A DNA stretch of 64,000 nucleotides from Capitulum mitella. Lineage: Eukaryota > Arthropoda > Thecostraca > Pollicipedomorpha > Pollicipedidae. The stretch lies in assembly GCA_030062745.1 (NCBI GenBank), contig CP099841.1, positions 19,533,398 to 19,597,397 of the forward strand. Reading direction: 5' to 3'. Of this stretch, positions 10,801 to 21,809 are shown in pieces. The position numbers were made by a program, and so were the translations under genes. The notes beneath the pieces are model-generated. The model made no database searches and was not told the DNA's origin. It was given only the letters and a program-made list of their open reading frames with translations. Positions within the stretch are counted from its first letter, which is position 1. Each line of letters opens with the position of its first letter.

Positions 10801-13800
10801 CTGACCGGGAACGTGATTTACGAATACATTCACCCGGACGACCACGCCGAGATGGCGGCCGTGCTCAACATGCAGCCGTGCGTGCCCGTCGGCCAGCAGC
10901 ACGGCACAGGTGAGCGGCCGGCCGGGACCGGCGACTGGCGACCCTCACCCCTCTGACCCCGGCGCAGTGACCGGCAACCCTCACTGACCCCGGTACAGTG
11001 ACCGGTAACCCTCACTGATCCCGGTACAGTGAGCGGCCAGTGACCCTCACTGACCCCGGTACAGTGAGCGGCCAGTGACCCTCACTGACCCCGGTACGGT
11101 GACCGGTGACAGTAACATGCACGGGTACAGTGGCCGGTGTCCATCGCTGATCCTAGTGCAGTGACCGGGGACCGTCACTGACCCCGGCAAAGCGGCCGGT
11201 GACCGTCACCTCACTGACCCCGGTACAGCGACCGGTGACGGTAACTGACCCCGGTACAGTGACCGGTGTCCATCGCTGATGCTGGTGCAGTGACCGGTGG
11301 CCGCCACTGACCCCAGTACAGTGGCTACTGACCCTCACTGACCCCGTTGCAGTGGGCTGGTGGTCGTCACTGACCCTGGTACGGGACCGATAACCCTCAC
11401 TTACCTCGGCACAGCGATTGATGACCCCAACTGGCCACGGTGCGGCGACCGGGACCATCACTGACACCCGTGCAGTGACCGGTGCTCCTCATTGACCTCG
11501 GTCCTGTGATGGTGACCTATTTGTATTTAAGACGCACCACCGTCAAATGAAGCATGTTTTTGCAGTGAAATGGCGTCGCCTTACGTCAAAGAAGCTCTCT
11601 GAACGCACATTGCACACTAAAGAGAATAACACCCAGTAGTTTTGACTGAGGCTGAACTGAGCTGAGGTTAAACAACGGCCCAGTAACCGAAGAATGACTG
11701 ACATCGCTATGGTAGCATGTCTGAAATGTAAGCAGCACAGCAGTCGCCGATGACGCGCCGCATTGTGTTTCGGCAGATTTTGAGCTGGAGCGCAGTTTCA
11801 TCATCCGGTTGAAGTGTGTGCTGGCCAAGAGGAACGCCGGCCTCACCACCTCAGGCTACAAGGTATGTGAGCCCGCTGGTCGCGCCAGAAACACAGCACC
11901 CTACAGCTCTGTTATATCAGACTGACCCACAGGGTGCCTTGTCATCTTCACTGTTGAATATGTCGCGTTTTGCTTTACCGGAATAATCCTTGATCGCCTA
12001 TCCAAAGTAGCCACGTAAGTCAGACTTTATGAGCAAACCATCTCAAACGTAGTTTGTGCCGTCGTTCGGATAGTCGCAAAGATACCGCCTCTCGTCATTC
12101 ATCGTCTGCTAAAGTCCATCGGAGGCGGCTCACCTGATCTCCCAGACATGTTAACCCTGGCCATACAATTTCGGTTTCAAAGCTGGCGATTGCCTAAAAC
12201 CGGTCGTCTGCATCTAACTCGCAACGAACGCTCATACAGACTTGTGGCAGACTCATACGTCTTACAGACTCATACATCTTCACACGGCATCTAACCAGCT
12301 ATACGGACTAAGGCTATCTTTATTCACAACTGTCTTAAACGAAACGAAAAGCAAGCTGACGTGACTTATATTCATTTTTGTATATCCCGTGCAAACATTT
12401 ATGTTTGTATAAATGTTTATTCATATTTGTATAAATGCTTACACGAACATGCAAGGAAGACCGCAGTATTTCATGCTCACGTCTTACACTTCTCCAGTCT
12501 AACACTATTCACGCTTTTTCACCATTTAAAAAAACGGACTTCTCTGCCGTGTCCCATTAGCGTCACTCAAATTAGCTGCCGTTCTACTGCAGGCGATCCA
12601 CTGCAGCGGCTACGCCAAGGTGAAATTCGTGAGCCTTGACAGCCCGCCGTACAGTAGCTGCTACCAAATCTACGGCCTGGTGGCGGTTGGCCACTCGCTG
12701 CCCTCCTCGGCCATCACCGAGATCAAGATGTACAGTAACACGTTCATGTTCCGCGCCAGCCTGGACATGAAGCTCATCTTCCTGGACGCCAGGTGAGGTG
12801 CCTCGCCGGACGCCCGGTAGGTGTGGGGTCTGGTGAGCCGCGTCGTGCAGCGAATGGGAAGCGTTGATCGTGAGACGAGAAATAGGAGAGACGGATCTGG
12901 CAAAGCTCGGATTGGACAACGGTAACTTGCCTTTGCCCGGTCCGCTTCTGTTCGTTTTTAGACGTTTACTTTTGTACTATTCGTGTTTATATTTTGTTTT
13001 GCACATGATGTGCAGAAAAATATAATAGCCACTCTGGTGGCAAAAGAATATGGGAAGAAAGTTCCTAAAATATTTAAGATAGAAAGATGAAAGAGTATGG
13101 GGAAAGCAGGTTCAGTTAGACGCAACAGACGATCTGAGTCAGTAGACCGTGAGAAAGAGCCCGAGCCAGAGCGAGCTGGCAGCAGTCAGAGCAGAGGAAT
13201 GCTTTTGATCCGGCTGATTGTGTTGTCCCGTGCGGCGGGCAGCGTCGGCGCTGTTTGGCAACAGGACACGGCCGGGCCGTCTGGCCGCCGACCGGCGCTG
13301 CTGCGCTGATTGCGGCCGTCTTGTACCGCGGCCGGTCGCAACAATAGTGGTTACGGTGATTAGTCGTGTTTGCGGTGCCGCTGTAGCCGCTCCCGCCGGT
13401 CGGTCTTTAATTCAACGCAAACAGCTGCCGAGTTATTGAAACGGCCTCGGCCGCGGGCAATTACAGGTGCGCCGCCGGCGTCAGCATTGATTAATTCGTC
13501 TGAACGCGATCAGAGCGGCCGCCCGGCCGGCCGACGCTGACTCCGCGCCGCGTTTCCGCGCCGATATCGCCGCACCGGTGCTGATTGCGCCGCAATGGCC
13601 TGCGCGCCTCAGACTGCTCGGTCCCACGGTTGGGAACCGCTCGCTTGTCCCTGGATTCAATAGAAGTGGGCTTTGTTTCGAAAGGCATGTGCCCTGACGT
13701 TGCTGAATTGTTATTCCGGCTTATCCAATATTTTCTAGCTTTTTGAACATATTATGTTCCTTACATTTGGTACAAAAGGTAATACGTAATACGGGAGTAG

Positions 13801-16800
13801 AAGGTAATATGTAATACAGAGCTAGATGAAATACGGCTAAGAACTTAAGTGCACGTGATTAATCACTCTGATCACGATGCAGTCAATATTTTCAGTGTTT
13901 CTGCACCGCATTTCCTGCCCATCAGTTTTGATGCTGTTTCGACACTTGCCGTATACAGTTTCCTGTTGCAAGTACATCTTTTGCTGCAGCTTCGTCCGTG
14001 AGGACTGAACTGCTGATTATTTCAGGGTACTGGCGCTTACCGGCTACGAACCGCAAGATCTGATAGAAAAAACCATCTACCACTACGTGCACGCTCATGA
14101 CGTACATAATCTGGCGCATGCGCACCGAACACGTGAGTTTCGATCATCAAAGCAGCAAATCTTCGATGCCACTGAGTGATGGGTGCAAAGAAATCGTCAA
14201 GTAAGAGCTACCACGAAACGATAAAAATAGTAATCAGTTTTCTGCTCGGTTACAAAATCCATGTCTGCTGGTTATTGAACGAAACAAAATATCATTGTAT
14301 GTATTCAATTAATAAACGTCCTTCAGCATAACACTGAACATATTATTTCAGTTTAACATATTCAGCATACTTTGCTTCATGGCGTATTTGTATACCAATG
14401 CAATGCCCCCTGCTATATTTTAGGTCGTTCATTAATGGAAGATATACAAGGTCTACAAACCAGGAGTATTTAGGAGACATTCTTCAAGATATTAATCAGA
14501 ACATCAGCAGACTGCTTAATGAGCGAGACGGTGTAAGCGAGTTAGCGTGTGTGTCTGAATAACTTTCTGCTTCTTTTTCTTTCCAGTACTGTACAAAGGG
14601 CAAGTTAGTACCAAGTACTACCGATTTCTGACCAAAGATGGCGGCTGGATTTGGCTGCAGAGCTACATTACGATCGTGCACAACAGCCGGTCGTCCCGTC
14701 CACACTGCATAGTCAGCGTGAACTACGTGCTCAGGTCAGTTTTATTCTCAGGGCAGCCTAAGACGTAACACGGCATAGCCAGCGTCTACTTCGCACTCAG
14801 AGAAAGAGCTTAAAAGGTCACACCTCTTGGGCATGGGCTAATGACCACCAAGTAGGTACAGGGCATCGTTACCTGGTGGCAACAGTGTCAGGTATGTCAC
14901 GTGCTTACTTTTTTCTTGGAGGCTTGGGAGTTTGACGCAATGCTGAATGTTTGCCAAATTTTTCCATGGCATAAGTTTGAATCCCAGATATTCTGACACA
15001 TGAGGCGGGAAAAAAGATACCAACATGGTTCAGCACCTCCAATTCACATTTTTTCCGTATTCCTCTTCTGTCCTTTATCATTATCTTAAAGGGGCAAAAA
15101 TGTTTTAGCATGTTCTGACGCTCTTTATCACACATTGTTTACCTTTGAATAATCACTGTAACAATATTTACTCGTAGATCATTGCGCGTCACACAAAATT
15201 TCTACAGGTGGTTACCCGGCTGCATTTTTTGCGACTGTTGAAACACGCACTATCTCTTATCACCAGTGTGCATTCCAAGCACCAAGTTTTAGCACTCAGC
15301 TGTCTTTATGCTGCGTTATTCAACGCTGATCCCATCCTCCTTTGCCTCTTCCCCTCCAGCCGCTCGGGTATCCAGTCTGAGCGCTCTGTTCCGGAGCAGG
15401 CCTCTCCTTCCCTGTCTTCCACCTCATCATCTGCGCGGCTCGGCGCTCTAAAACACGCCGCCGTCGGCGACGGCCCGAATGCCGCGTGGAGACGGGCCGC
15501 CGGCGACCAGCGGCGGCGCGCGCGGCGGCCCGATACTATCTCCTGCCGACACCTGCCGATCAGAGGCGACAGCCCGGTCTGGCGCCGCCCGATCGGTGAT
15601 AGCCGGCGACTTTCGCCTCCGCCGAGGGGCCGCTTCCGGCCGCTGAGGCCGCCGCCGCACCGCCGGCGTCGCCGCGCTGCAGCTGGTTCGGCTGGGTTAC
15701 TTCCAGCTCAGTCGCGGCGTGCTGGGGTGGTTGTTTCATAGCTTCATCTGTGCATCTGTGCTTTCTGAATGACTGGTTTTCAACAGCGCCTGTGTTTTAA
15801 CACACCCGTTTTTAACACGATAACACCCCGGCTTCACGATAGGTTGGCATTATGTAGGATGGTCTTAATGGCCAATATACGTGCATGTATACATATTTGG
15901 CAGTTGTTTAACCGTTTTGTTGGCTGTGCTCAGTCGCGGCAGCAGCGTCACATCTCCACCACCAACGTCAGAACAATTGCGTCACACTTATGGCAGCTGT
16001 GCTACAGCTGGGTACGGCCGACACAACTCTGGGTGACCAGAACGACAGCTGACACGGCTACCGCACGGCCGGGGCTGGGCCTGTCGAGGGTCGCGGTCTT
16101 CATGGACGGGTCGCAGTGTGCCGCATCACGGGTCGCCGTGCCACTTTGAAAGACCGTTTCACCGAGTGACGGCGAGGCCGGACCGGCGCCTCCGACCTCC
16201 TCTGACCCCCTCTGACTCCCTCTGACCCCCCGTCCGTTCTCCGGCAGCGAGGCGCAGCGGCCGAAGCAGCAGGTGGACATCAGCCAGCTGGACGGCGCCC
16301 GTTCGGCGGCGGCAGAGGGCTGCGCCGAGGGCTGCGTCGAGCCGGCGGCCGCGCGGGAACACAGCTCGCCGTACCGTTCGCCGGGCGGCGGCTACTGCCC
16401 GCCGGCCGGCTTCCAGCCAGAGGCGGCCGCCCAGTACGGCGCCCTCTACGCCGAGCCGAGCTACGCCGAGCCCGGCTACGGCGCCGCCGGCTACGAAGCC
16501 AAGAAGCCGGCCGACCAGCGCTTCGTGATGCGGTCCCGATTTGGCCAATTACGCGTACGCGGCGTGTAACGAGGCGGCGCCGGGCGCGGCGGCGCGGCGA
16601 CGCAGCGCCGGCGCCGGCGAGCTGGCTGCCTTCTTCCAGCCGGCGCCGGTCATCTGCCCGCGGCCGGAGCCGGACGGCGCCGGCCGGCCGATCAGCGCCG
16701 GCTCGGCGGCCAGCGCCGGCAGCGCCGCCTCCGACGCACTCGAGCTGGAGCGCGCCGCGCCACCGCTCGCCGCGCATGGCTACGCCGGCTACGAGCCGTA

Positions 16801-17092
16801 CCCGGCGTATCTGACCGCCTCGCCGGCCGCCGACGCCTATGGCTACGCAGCGCGCGGCCACGAGCTCGAGATGCGGCTGCCGCCCGGCTTCGAGCGGCAC
16901 GTGGACGTGTACGAGCGGCCTGCGGACGTGCACGGCTACGGCAAGGCGGCCGCCGAGCTGCCGCACCTCGCCGACGTCGAGCCGCTCAACAACAACCCGT
17001 CCAAGGACTTCTGCCCGTACGCACAGCCGGCCTACACCAGCGTGATCGTGGAGGCGCAGCACTACGCCACCCACAACCAGTACGTGCACTGA
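4784..17092 (+). CDS. sim: single-minded (bHLH-PAS transcription factor), 3' part of gene, 8 coding exons
   Basis: Joined exons 4784-4854, 5125-5214, 10795-10909, 11777-11862, 12593-12792, 14026-14132, 14587-14734 and 16248-17092 encode about 553 residues, with compatible phases at every junction. The order is the linker (LGVAWG), PAS-A ([37 protein letters not shown]), PAS-B ([30 protein letters not shown]) and a PAC-like segment ([29 protein letters not shown]). A Tyr/Ala/Pro-rich tail ending in QYVH follows. LAKRNAGLT and YEPQDLIEK are characteristic of Sim rather than Trachealess. Sim proteins heterodimerise with Tango/ARNT in the nucleus, bind ACGTG-type elements and, in arthropods, specify CNS midline cells (family knowledge). 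The N-terminal bHLH exon lies outside the window or was not recognised. The last exon has a one-base frame disruption at about 16531-16541. Confidence 0.93.
5125..5214 (+). CDS. sim: sim exon: PAS-A core
   Basis: Thirty codons in phase 0 run from [15 protein letters not shown] to the hallmark [12 protein letters not shown]. The acceptor is TTTGTTGCAG and the donor GTAAGC at 5215. It is nearly identical to other Sim proteins in this segment. Confidence 0.95.
7100..7485. repeat. minisatellite, 45-bp unit, about 8 copies
   Basis: The core CTCAGTTCTCGGC recurs at 7263, 7308, 7353, 7398 and 7443, with weaker units at 7173 and 7218, giving a regular 45-bp period. Units carry GATGACGYC, and one carries a full TGACGTCA palindrome at about 7299. 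Because 45 is divisible by three, open frames persist on both strands without coding meaning. Confidence 0.9.
8255..8590. repeat. minisatellite, 28-bp unit, 12 copies
   Basis: TGGACAGCGG recurs at 8261, 8289, 8317, 8345, 8373, 8401, 8429 (variant), 8457, 8484, 8512, 8540 and 8568. The spacing is 28 bases with one 27-base step. Units alternate between GCCGGTCG and RTCTGTCG variants. No unit contains a stop in any frame, which explains several long spurious reading frames. Confidence 0.93.
10795..10909 (+). CDS. sim: sim exon: [14 protein letters not shown] segment
   Basis: The acceptor CTCCGTCAG precedes [20 protein letters not shown], and the exon ends in phase 1 at the donor GTGAGC (10910). 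The HPDDHAEM motif is standard PAS-A of the Sim family. The donor is followed at once by a minisatellite made of donor-like units. Confidence 0.94.
10911..11520. repeat. minisatellite, 31-35-bp unit, beginning at the 5' splice site
   Basis: Variants of CACTGACCCCGGTACAGTGA with CCGGTGACC repeat from the exon 10795-10909 donor to about 11520. CCGGTACAG occurs at 10990, 11021 and 11056, CCGGTACGG at 11091, and more degenerate copies follow. Many units carry GTGAGC, GTGACC or GGTAAC strings that resemble 5' splice sites. Confidence 0.85.
11777..11862 (+). CDS. sim: sim exon: [17 protein letters not shown]
   Basis: The acceptor TTTCGGCAG is followed in phase 1 by [18 protein letters not shown] and then [11 protein letters not shown]. 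The donor is GTATGT at 11863. This segment is one of the most Sim-specific stretches and separates the gene from trachealess/NPAS3. Confidence 0.95.
12593..12792 (+). CDS. sim: sim exon: PAS-A/PAS-B junction
   Basis: In phase 0 it encodes [12 protein letters not shown], then [18 protein letters not shown] and [20 protein letters not shown], ending LIFLDA(R). The acceptor is TTCTACTGCAG and the donor GTGAGG at 12793. It closes PAS-A and opens PAS-B. Confidence 0.95.
12793..14025 (+). other. sim intron
   Basis: No exon was recognised. The stretch 13100-13650 is GC-rich and CpG-rich, and the rest is AT-rich. Nothing else can be supported. Confidence 0.6.
14026..14132 (+). CDS. sim: sim exon: [16 protein letters not shown]
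   Basis: The acceptor GATTATTTCAG precedes (R)[18 protein letters not shown] and [17 protein letters not shown]. The exon starts in phase 2, ends in phase 1, and has donor GTGAGT at 14133. This is the central PAS-B segment, with [11 protein letters not shown] identical to typical Sim. Confidence 0.95.
14587..14734 (+). CDS. sim: sim exon: end of PAS-B / PAC
   Basis: The acceptor TCTTTCCAG precedes [19 protein letters not shown], followed by [20 protein letters not shown] and [11 protein letters not shown]. The donor is GTCAGT at 14735. [10 protein letters not shown] and [19 protein letters not shown] are diagnostic for Sim. Confidence 0.95.
14735..16247 (+). other. last sim intron
   Basis: It contains a CpG-rich stretch at about 15430-15720 and a pyrimidine-rich tract (CCCTCTGAC repeats, 16195-16235) before the acceptor CCGGCAG. 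No additional exon was recognised; the PAS-B exon and the tail exon join in frame directly. Confidence 0.55.
16248..17092 (+). CDS. sim: sim last exon: C-terminal tail, with one-base frame disruption
   Basis: The exon starts in phase 2 after CCGGCAG: (S)[17 protein letters not shown], then an Ala/Tyr/Gly/Pro-rich segment with [17 protein letters not shown]. At 16531-16541 the frame changes. Upstream reading runs into TAA at 16567, while the frame that continues with [15 protein letters not shown] stays open to TGA at 17090-17092, ending [20 protein letters not shown]. From phase, 844 bases are expected and 845 are present, so there is exactly one extra base, perhaps in the CCC run at 16535-16537. 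It could be a sequencing error or a truncating allele. The tail is GC-rich and presumably a transcriptional regulatory region (inference). No AATAAA lies within about 1 kb downstream; CATAAA is at 17577 and AATAAG at 17777. Confidence 0.88.
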
Positions 17093-20000
17093 CCGAGCGC
17101 ACCGGCGGAGCGCCGTACAGACTAGGCAGCGCTCGGCCGCGGGCCGCGCGCGCTGCGGCGGTGCGCGGAGTGCGCTCACCGCGCGGGGACCAGGCCCCTG
17201 CGCCGCGCAGCAGTCCGCCACCGTCCGCCAGTGGCCGGGATGACGTGGTGAGCTGCCAGCCCGGCCGGCTGATCTAGTCCCGCCCGCGAGCCCCGGAGGG
17301 CGACACCAAGTGCCTGCACCCCGCGTCGCGCCGCGCCGCCGGCACCGACACGCTTTACCTTTGCCGATGGGGCATTGCCACGAGCGGCGCCGCGCCGGGC
17401 CGCCGCGTGAGAGCTGACGTGAGACCGTGAGGCAGTTGATCTGTGACGCGGCAGTGACGTGGCTCAGGTGGCGCGGGGCCGGAGCCACCGGCCGGCTCCG
17501 GCCAGTCCTGGCCAGCCGGGACCGGCGCAGTCTGGCTAGCGCATGTACCGTGTAACTCGAGAGGCTACTGTTGAAACATAAATCAAACTGATCATGTAGT
17601 CTTGTGTCTTCCTAGAGACGAACATTACGAAACGCAGCTGCAGCTGAAAATTATCATGACCACAGTGGCAGAAACACCGCCCATGAACTTAAATTTCAAC
17701 GCAGTGATTAGATCACGGTCCGGAATGGCGATCACCGACAGGTGACATATCGTGAAGTGAATTGAGACGTACGAGAAATAAGAGTAAACACTGACTCTCT
17801 CCCTGAGTTAATCAAAGGAGGGAAATATATCAACGCTATCGCCATAAGGCGGTGTCTAGTTTGCCAGTTCCCGTTCTCTTCATGTCGTGCGGTGGTGTTC
17901 GGTGGCGCCTGATAACCGCCGTCAAAAACACCCGAAATGTCACGATCGTGTCCCCGTACCGCCCCAGGCCGTCTAGCAAAAACGCGGCGAGATAGAGCAC
18001 ACCCCGCCGAAGCCGCCCCCTCCCCCGCCCCACGCAGGGTCGACGGGAGCCTCGGGGGGGGGGAGGAGCTAGCGAAAACGCCGTCTGAAGCTCGACAAAC
18101 TGGGAAACCGCAGTCCGCCAGGCCTTACCCCAATCAGATTTGTACCGCAAAGGGTCGTGTTCACTTTTTTTTTGTTTTGGCACCATGCATCAATTCAACA
18201 TATGTTTCCTATTACTACATCAATTTTCAAGTGTCCCATTCTCAATGCCTGGAAAATCTGAACCATTTTACATTTACTTCGAAGAGGAATAATTATGTCT
18301 CACCTGTCGACCAGGTGGGTGTTGAAGTTCTGGCTCGACGTTTACGATAGCTGCGGGGGTCTGTGGCCAGGAAACAGGCTATGAAGTCCTATGAAAATCA
18401 TTTCACATGCCTTTGAGGTTAGAGCAATGCCGTGCCGAGACCGGTAGGACTTTCTGTTTCGGGCTGAATATGCGCCGGTTCTGGTGATAAAATCAATGGA
18501 GCCATGCACTAGAGTGAGGCAGACGTGTTTCAAAACGGCATCGGAGACGGCGTCCTGAAAATATGAAGTCCGAAGTGATCGAGTTTCTACCGAATCAAGA
18601 CAAAAACAAGAACCAAGCGCCTCGCATTCACGACGGCCAATGTTGTTGATGCGATGGGCGCTGCATCGCTTCGTGACTGTCTCGCTGCATTCTGAACAGA
18701 TGTAGGCGACTTTATATCGCGCAAGTGTAAAGCCACTTGATAATGACGCCAGAATGGAACCCAGCTCGTCAGTTACTCGGCGCATTTTTGCTCCCGGTTT
18801 CCCGACACAACCTGAGAGCGACAGAGGCCAGCGACCCCAAATTTTTAGCAGTGGATAGCCTTGCGCAGTGCCGATTAGTCTCCTTCTGTGACGAGTTGGA
18901 TGTACCGACCACGTATAAGAGATGCAGAAAAAGTCCTACCGTTTTCAAGCGTCCCGTAGAATTTTACATCAGCAAAATGTAACCGGTGGGAAACCCGGTC
19001 ACGACCTAGTTTGGTCCCATGACCTTAGTTTACCTCTGGCGAATTTCTGAGAAATCTGTAAAAAAGATGACGGCTGAGCGCACCGTGGTCCTGGATCAAT
19101 CCATCCCCGTCAAAAACCTGAATTCAAGGATCACAGGGCCACGTATAGTGAAGGGCTCTTATCAGTTGTGCTGTTCTGTGCACGAACTCAGGCGCTGCGG
19201 ATCCTGGTACCGGTGCCCTGAGAGGGGTCTGCAGGGGACACTGTTAGTCCCGCTCTGACGCTTTGCGCGGCGACTTTAGACGGTCTTTGTGAACCCCCAC
19301 TCCTGCACCACATACGCGATAGCTGAGGGTAGGATCATGGCACCTCAGGGCAGGACCGTGGGACTGGGACCCCTGCTGCCTTGTGTGTGCCTCAGAGCAG
19401 GACCGTGGGACTGGGTCCCCTGCTGCCTTGTGTGTGCCTCAGAGCAGGACCGTGGGACTGGGTCCCCTGCTGCCTTGTGTGTGCCTCAGGGCAGGACCGT
19501 GGGACTGGGACCCCTGCTGCCTTGTGTGTGCCTCAGAGCAGGACCGTGGGACTGGGACCCCTGCTGCCTTGTGTGTGCCTCAGAGCAGGACCGTGGGACT
19601 GGGTCCCCTGCTGCCTTGTGTGTGCCTCAGAGCAGGACCGTGGGACTGGGACCCCTGCTGCCTTGTGTGTGCCTCAGAGCAGGACCGTGGGACCGCCACC
19701 CCTGGCGTCCGTCTGCAGCTGAGTCGGCGCTCGGTCGTCTCCGGCCTCCTTCACGGTAGGCGGGGCTCATGTTTCACTGTTCCGGTTAATTTGCACACAA
19801 AGGTTAGCAGCCGGGTCAGCGGTTAAATCAGCCGACACGGACGATGATACGCCACTTCCGTGGGGCTGCCGCCCTGGGAACGGCCACCAAATGGCAGCGA
19901 GGCCCCTCTCTCCCTTCCTCCTTCTCTCTTTCCCTCTCGCCCTCACCTCTAAACAAAGTGCATTTGCGACTGGCAATGTTATCTGTCACATCCGTATAGT

Positions 20001-21696
20001 TGTAACCACCAAACGTCATTCTCGCCAAACGTGACACTCATATACGTTTACACAAACACCACACTCTTACTTCGCCGACTTAATCGAGAGTCGACAGTTT
20101 TCGGTGTTGCTCTTCACTGTTCTGCTCAATCAGATCCACACTAGTTCTGCGCGTTCCAGGCGGCCGTCAGAGCGCCTCCGGTTCCCGGTCGGCTCCTGTT
20201 TGACTTCCCCAAGCCGACCGGCCAAAACATCGCCGTAATTTGCAACATCCTCCGAGAGCGCGCCCGGTTACCATGGCGACGGCACACCTCCGTCCTCGAG
20301 CCGACCGAGTTCCGGGCAACTTCCGACCAATTAGGCGCGGCCGAGGGCTCTCCCGGCCTCTGCCGTCGAACGGCAGCCGCCGGCCGGCCAGATCAAAGGC
20401 GCCCGAAATGGCTGCAGCGCTCTGTCGCCGTTGAGCCAGGACACGCGGTCAGCTGAGTTCCACCGTTTCGCTCCGGCTGCGGGCGGAGGTCACTGGGTGC
20501 TGCTCGATGTTCCGCAGGGCCGCGGCAGTTAAGCTGTCACGTTTCACGAGTGCGGCTCACTGTAACGATGATTCTCGAGGGTGAGGCAATTGACAGGCAT
20601 CCCCATTTGTTGAGTGTAGTCAAACTGAAACAGTGGGATGTTTCGAGTGTTCTGGGAATGTAGCGCAGTCTTGACTATTTTAGTTAACATTCCACTGTCA
20701 TTAGGCACACCTCCTCCTCCGAGAACGTGAGGCAAAACATGCAGAGCATGCAGCGAGCGTAAATCACGTTTACGCCACAGTAACTACTTGGAGAATGCAG
20801 GGCATGTCCTTTTTTCGAAACTGAACCCTTGACACGCCCACAGTGGCTGAAGTCGAACCCTGAAGAGTGATTCGCTTATTTCGCACCGGCAGCTGCAACC
20901 AGTGTTTCAACTCACCACATTCCTAACGATCGGTCTTGACTCAATTGACTAAACACGCACGACACATTCATGAAAATATCGATCTCATTACGTACAACCT
21001 GTAAAACAAGTACACTTTCCAGGTATGTTGCGTTTTGCCACCCCAAGGCATTAGAAAATAAATTCGGTGACATTCTTTCAATTCGGATTTGATTTTGTCT
21101 GGGAGTCAACGCCTCTCGGAGACATAGGACATCCACGTGCCTAAACGAATTGATTTAGCCGCTTCTTAGTTGAGGCGTGATAGTCTCAAGCGACATGTTT
21201 TCTGGTAACCTGAATGATGGACATTCATTTACAAACCAATAACATGAAAATGGCAGATGCAATGATTATAAGGGTGGTTATATTTCCCCACATCGGATAT
21301 CATCGACGTAATACAACACTCAACATGCTGAGATCAGTGATGCCTTTCAGAGACAGCCGCAGACTCTAGATATGCACAAAGAGACAAACCGTTGGTTCAC
21401 GCCTCCCATCGCACATCACTTTTGCCAGGTGCAGACATCGTTGTAGAGCAACATATATGAATAGATATCTTCAAAGAAACAAGCAATCGTAACACAGTGC
21501 CTACACTTGCATAGTGCACAAAAGGAGATAAAAATAAAACAATGAAAATAAGGTATAGGCTTTATCGAAAACAGAACACTGACGTTCGCAGTGATCAGGG
21601 CGTGCACTTCTCTCCGTGTCGCCACGTTAAATGCCACAAGGCGCTCCGCCCTGAACTACCGGTTAACATATTTGCCGCTAGATGTCACTGCACGTC
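17093..21696. other. convergent intergenic region between sim and ift88 3' ends
   Basis: This holds the sim 3' UTR (poly(A) site not determined), GC-rich sequence to about 17520, mixed non-coding sequence, a 47-bp minisatellite (19340-19700) and AT-rich sequence toward 21690. No gene with recognisable similarity and no convincing exon was found on either strand. Confidence 0.6.
19340..19700. repeat. minisatellite, 47-bp unit, 8 copies
   Basis: CAGGACCGTGGGA recurs at 19351, 19398, 19445, 19492, 19539, 19586, 19633 and 19680, an exact 47-bp period. Units differ mainly at GGGACCCC/GGGTCCCC and CAGAGCAGG/CAGGGCAGG. Because 47 is not a multiple of three, the three forward frames simply rotate through the same unit, which produces overlapping spurious frames. 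Confidence 0.95.
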
Positions 21697-21809
21697 TCAC
21701 TCCGGCAGCAGGTCGTCGCCGAGCTCCTCGTCCCAGTCGTCGTCCCCGCCACGCGCCTCACGGGTCAGGTGCTGCTGCAGCGGCCCCAGCGGGTCCTCGT
21801 ACCACGCGT
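21697..21809 (-). CDS. ift88: ift88 last exon, copy B (alternative C-terminus)
   Basis: The acceptor GCTGGTCCCAG is followed in the same phase by (D)AWYEDPLGPLQQHLTREAR and GGDDDWDEELGDDLLPE, then TGA at 21699-21697. It has its own acceptor, an open frame and the conserved YxDPLGP and DEELGDDLLPE ends, while the middle differs from copy A. It lies about 1.35 kb beyond copy A and would be reached by skipping it. Confidence 0.82.

Noticed and set aside
14735-16247. Possible extra sim exon in the GC-rich part of the last intron
   Set aside because: The PAS-B and tail exons already join in matching phase, and the intron frames show no conserved Sim sequence.
16280-17488. A 402-codon open frame on the minus strand
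   Set aside because: It is the antisense shadow of the GC-rich sim last exon. Its protein is Arg/Ala/Gly-rich without a recognisable domain, and it runs past the sim stop only because stops are rare in this composition.
19289-19826. Three overlapping plus-strand frames with SRTVGLGPLLPCVC repeats
   Set aside because: A 47-bp minisatellite read in rotating frames; not a gene.
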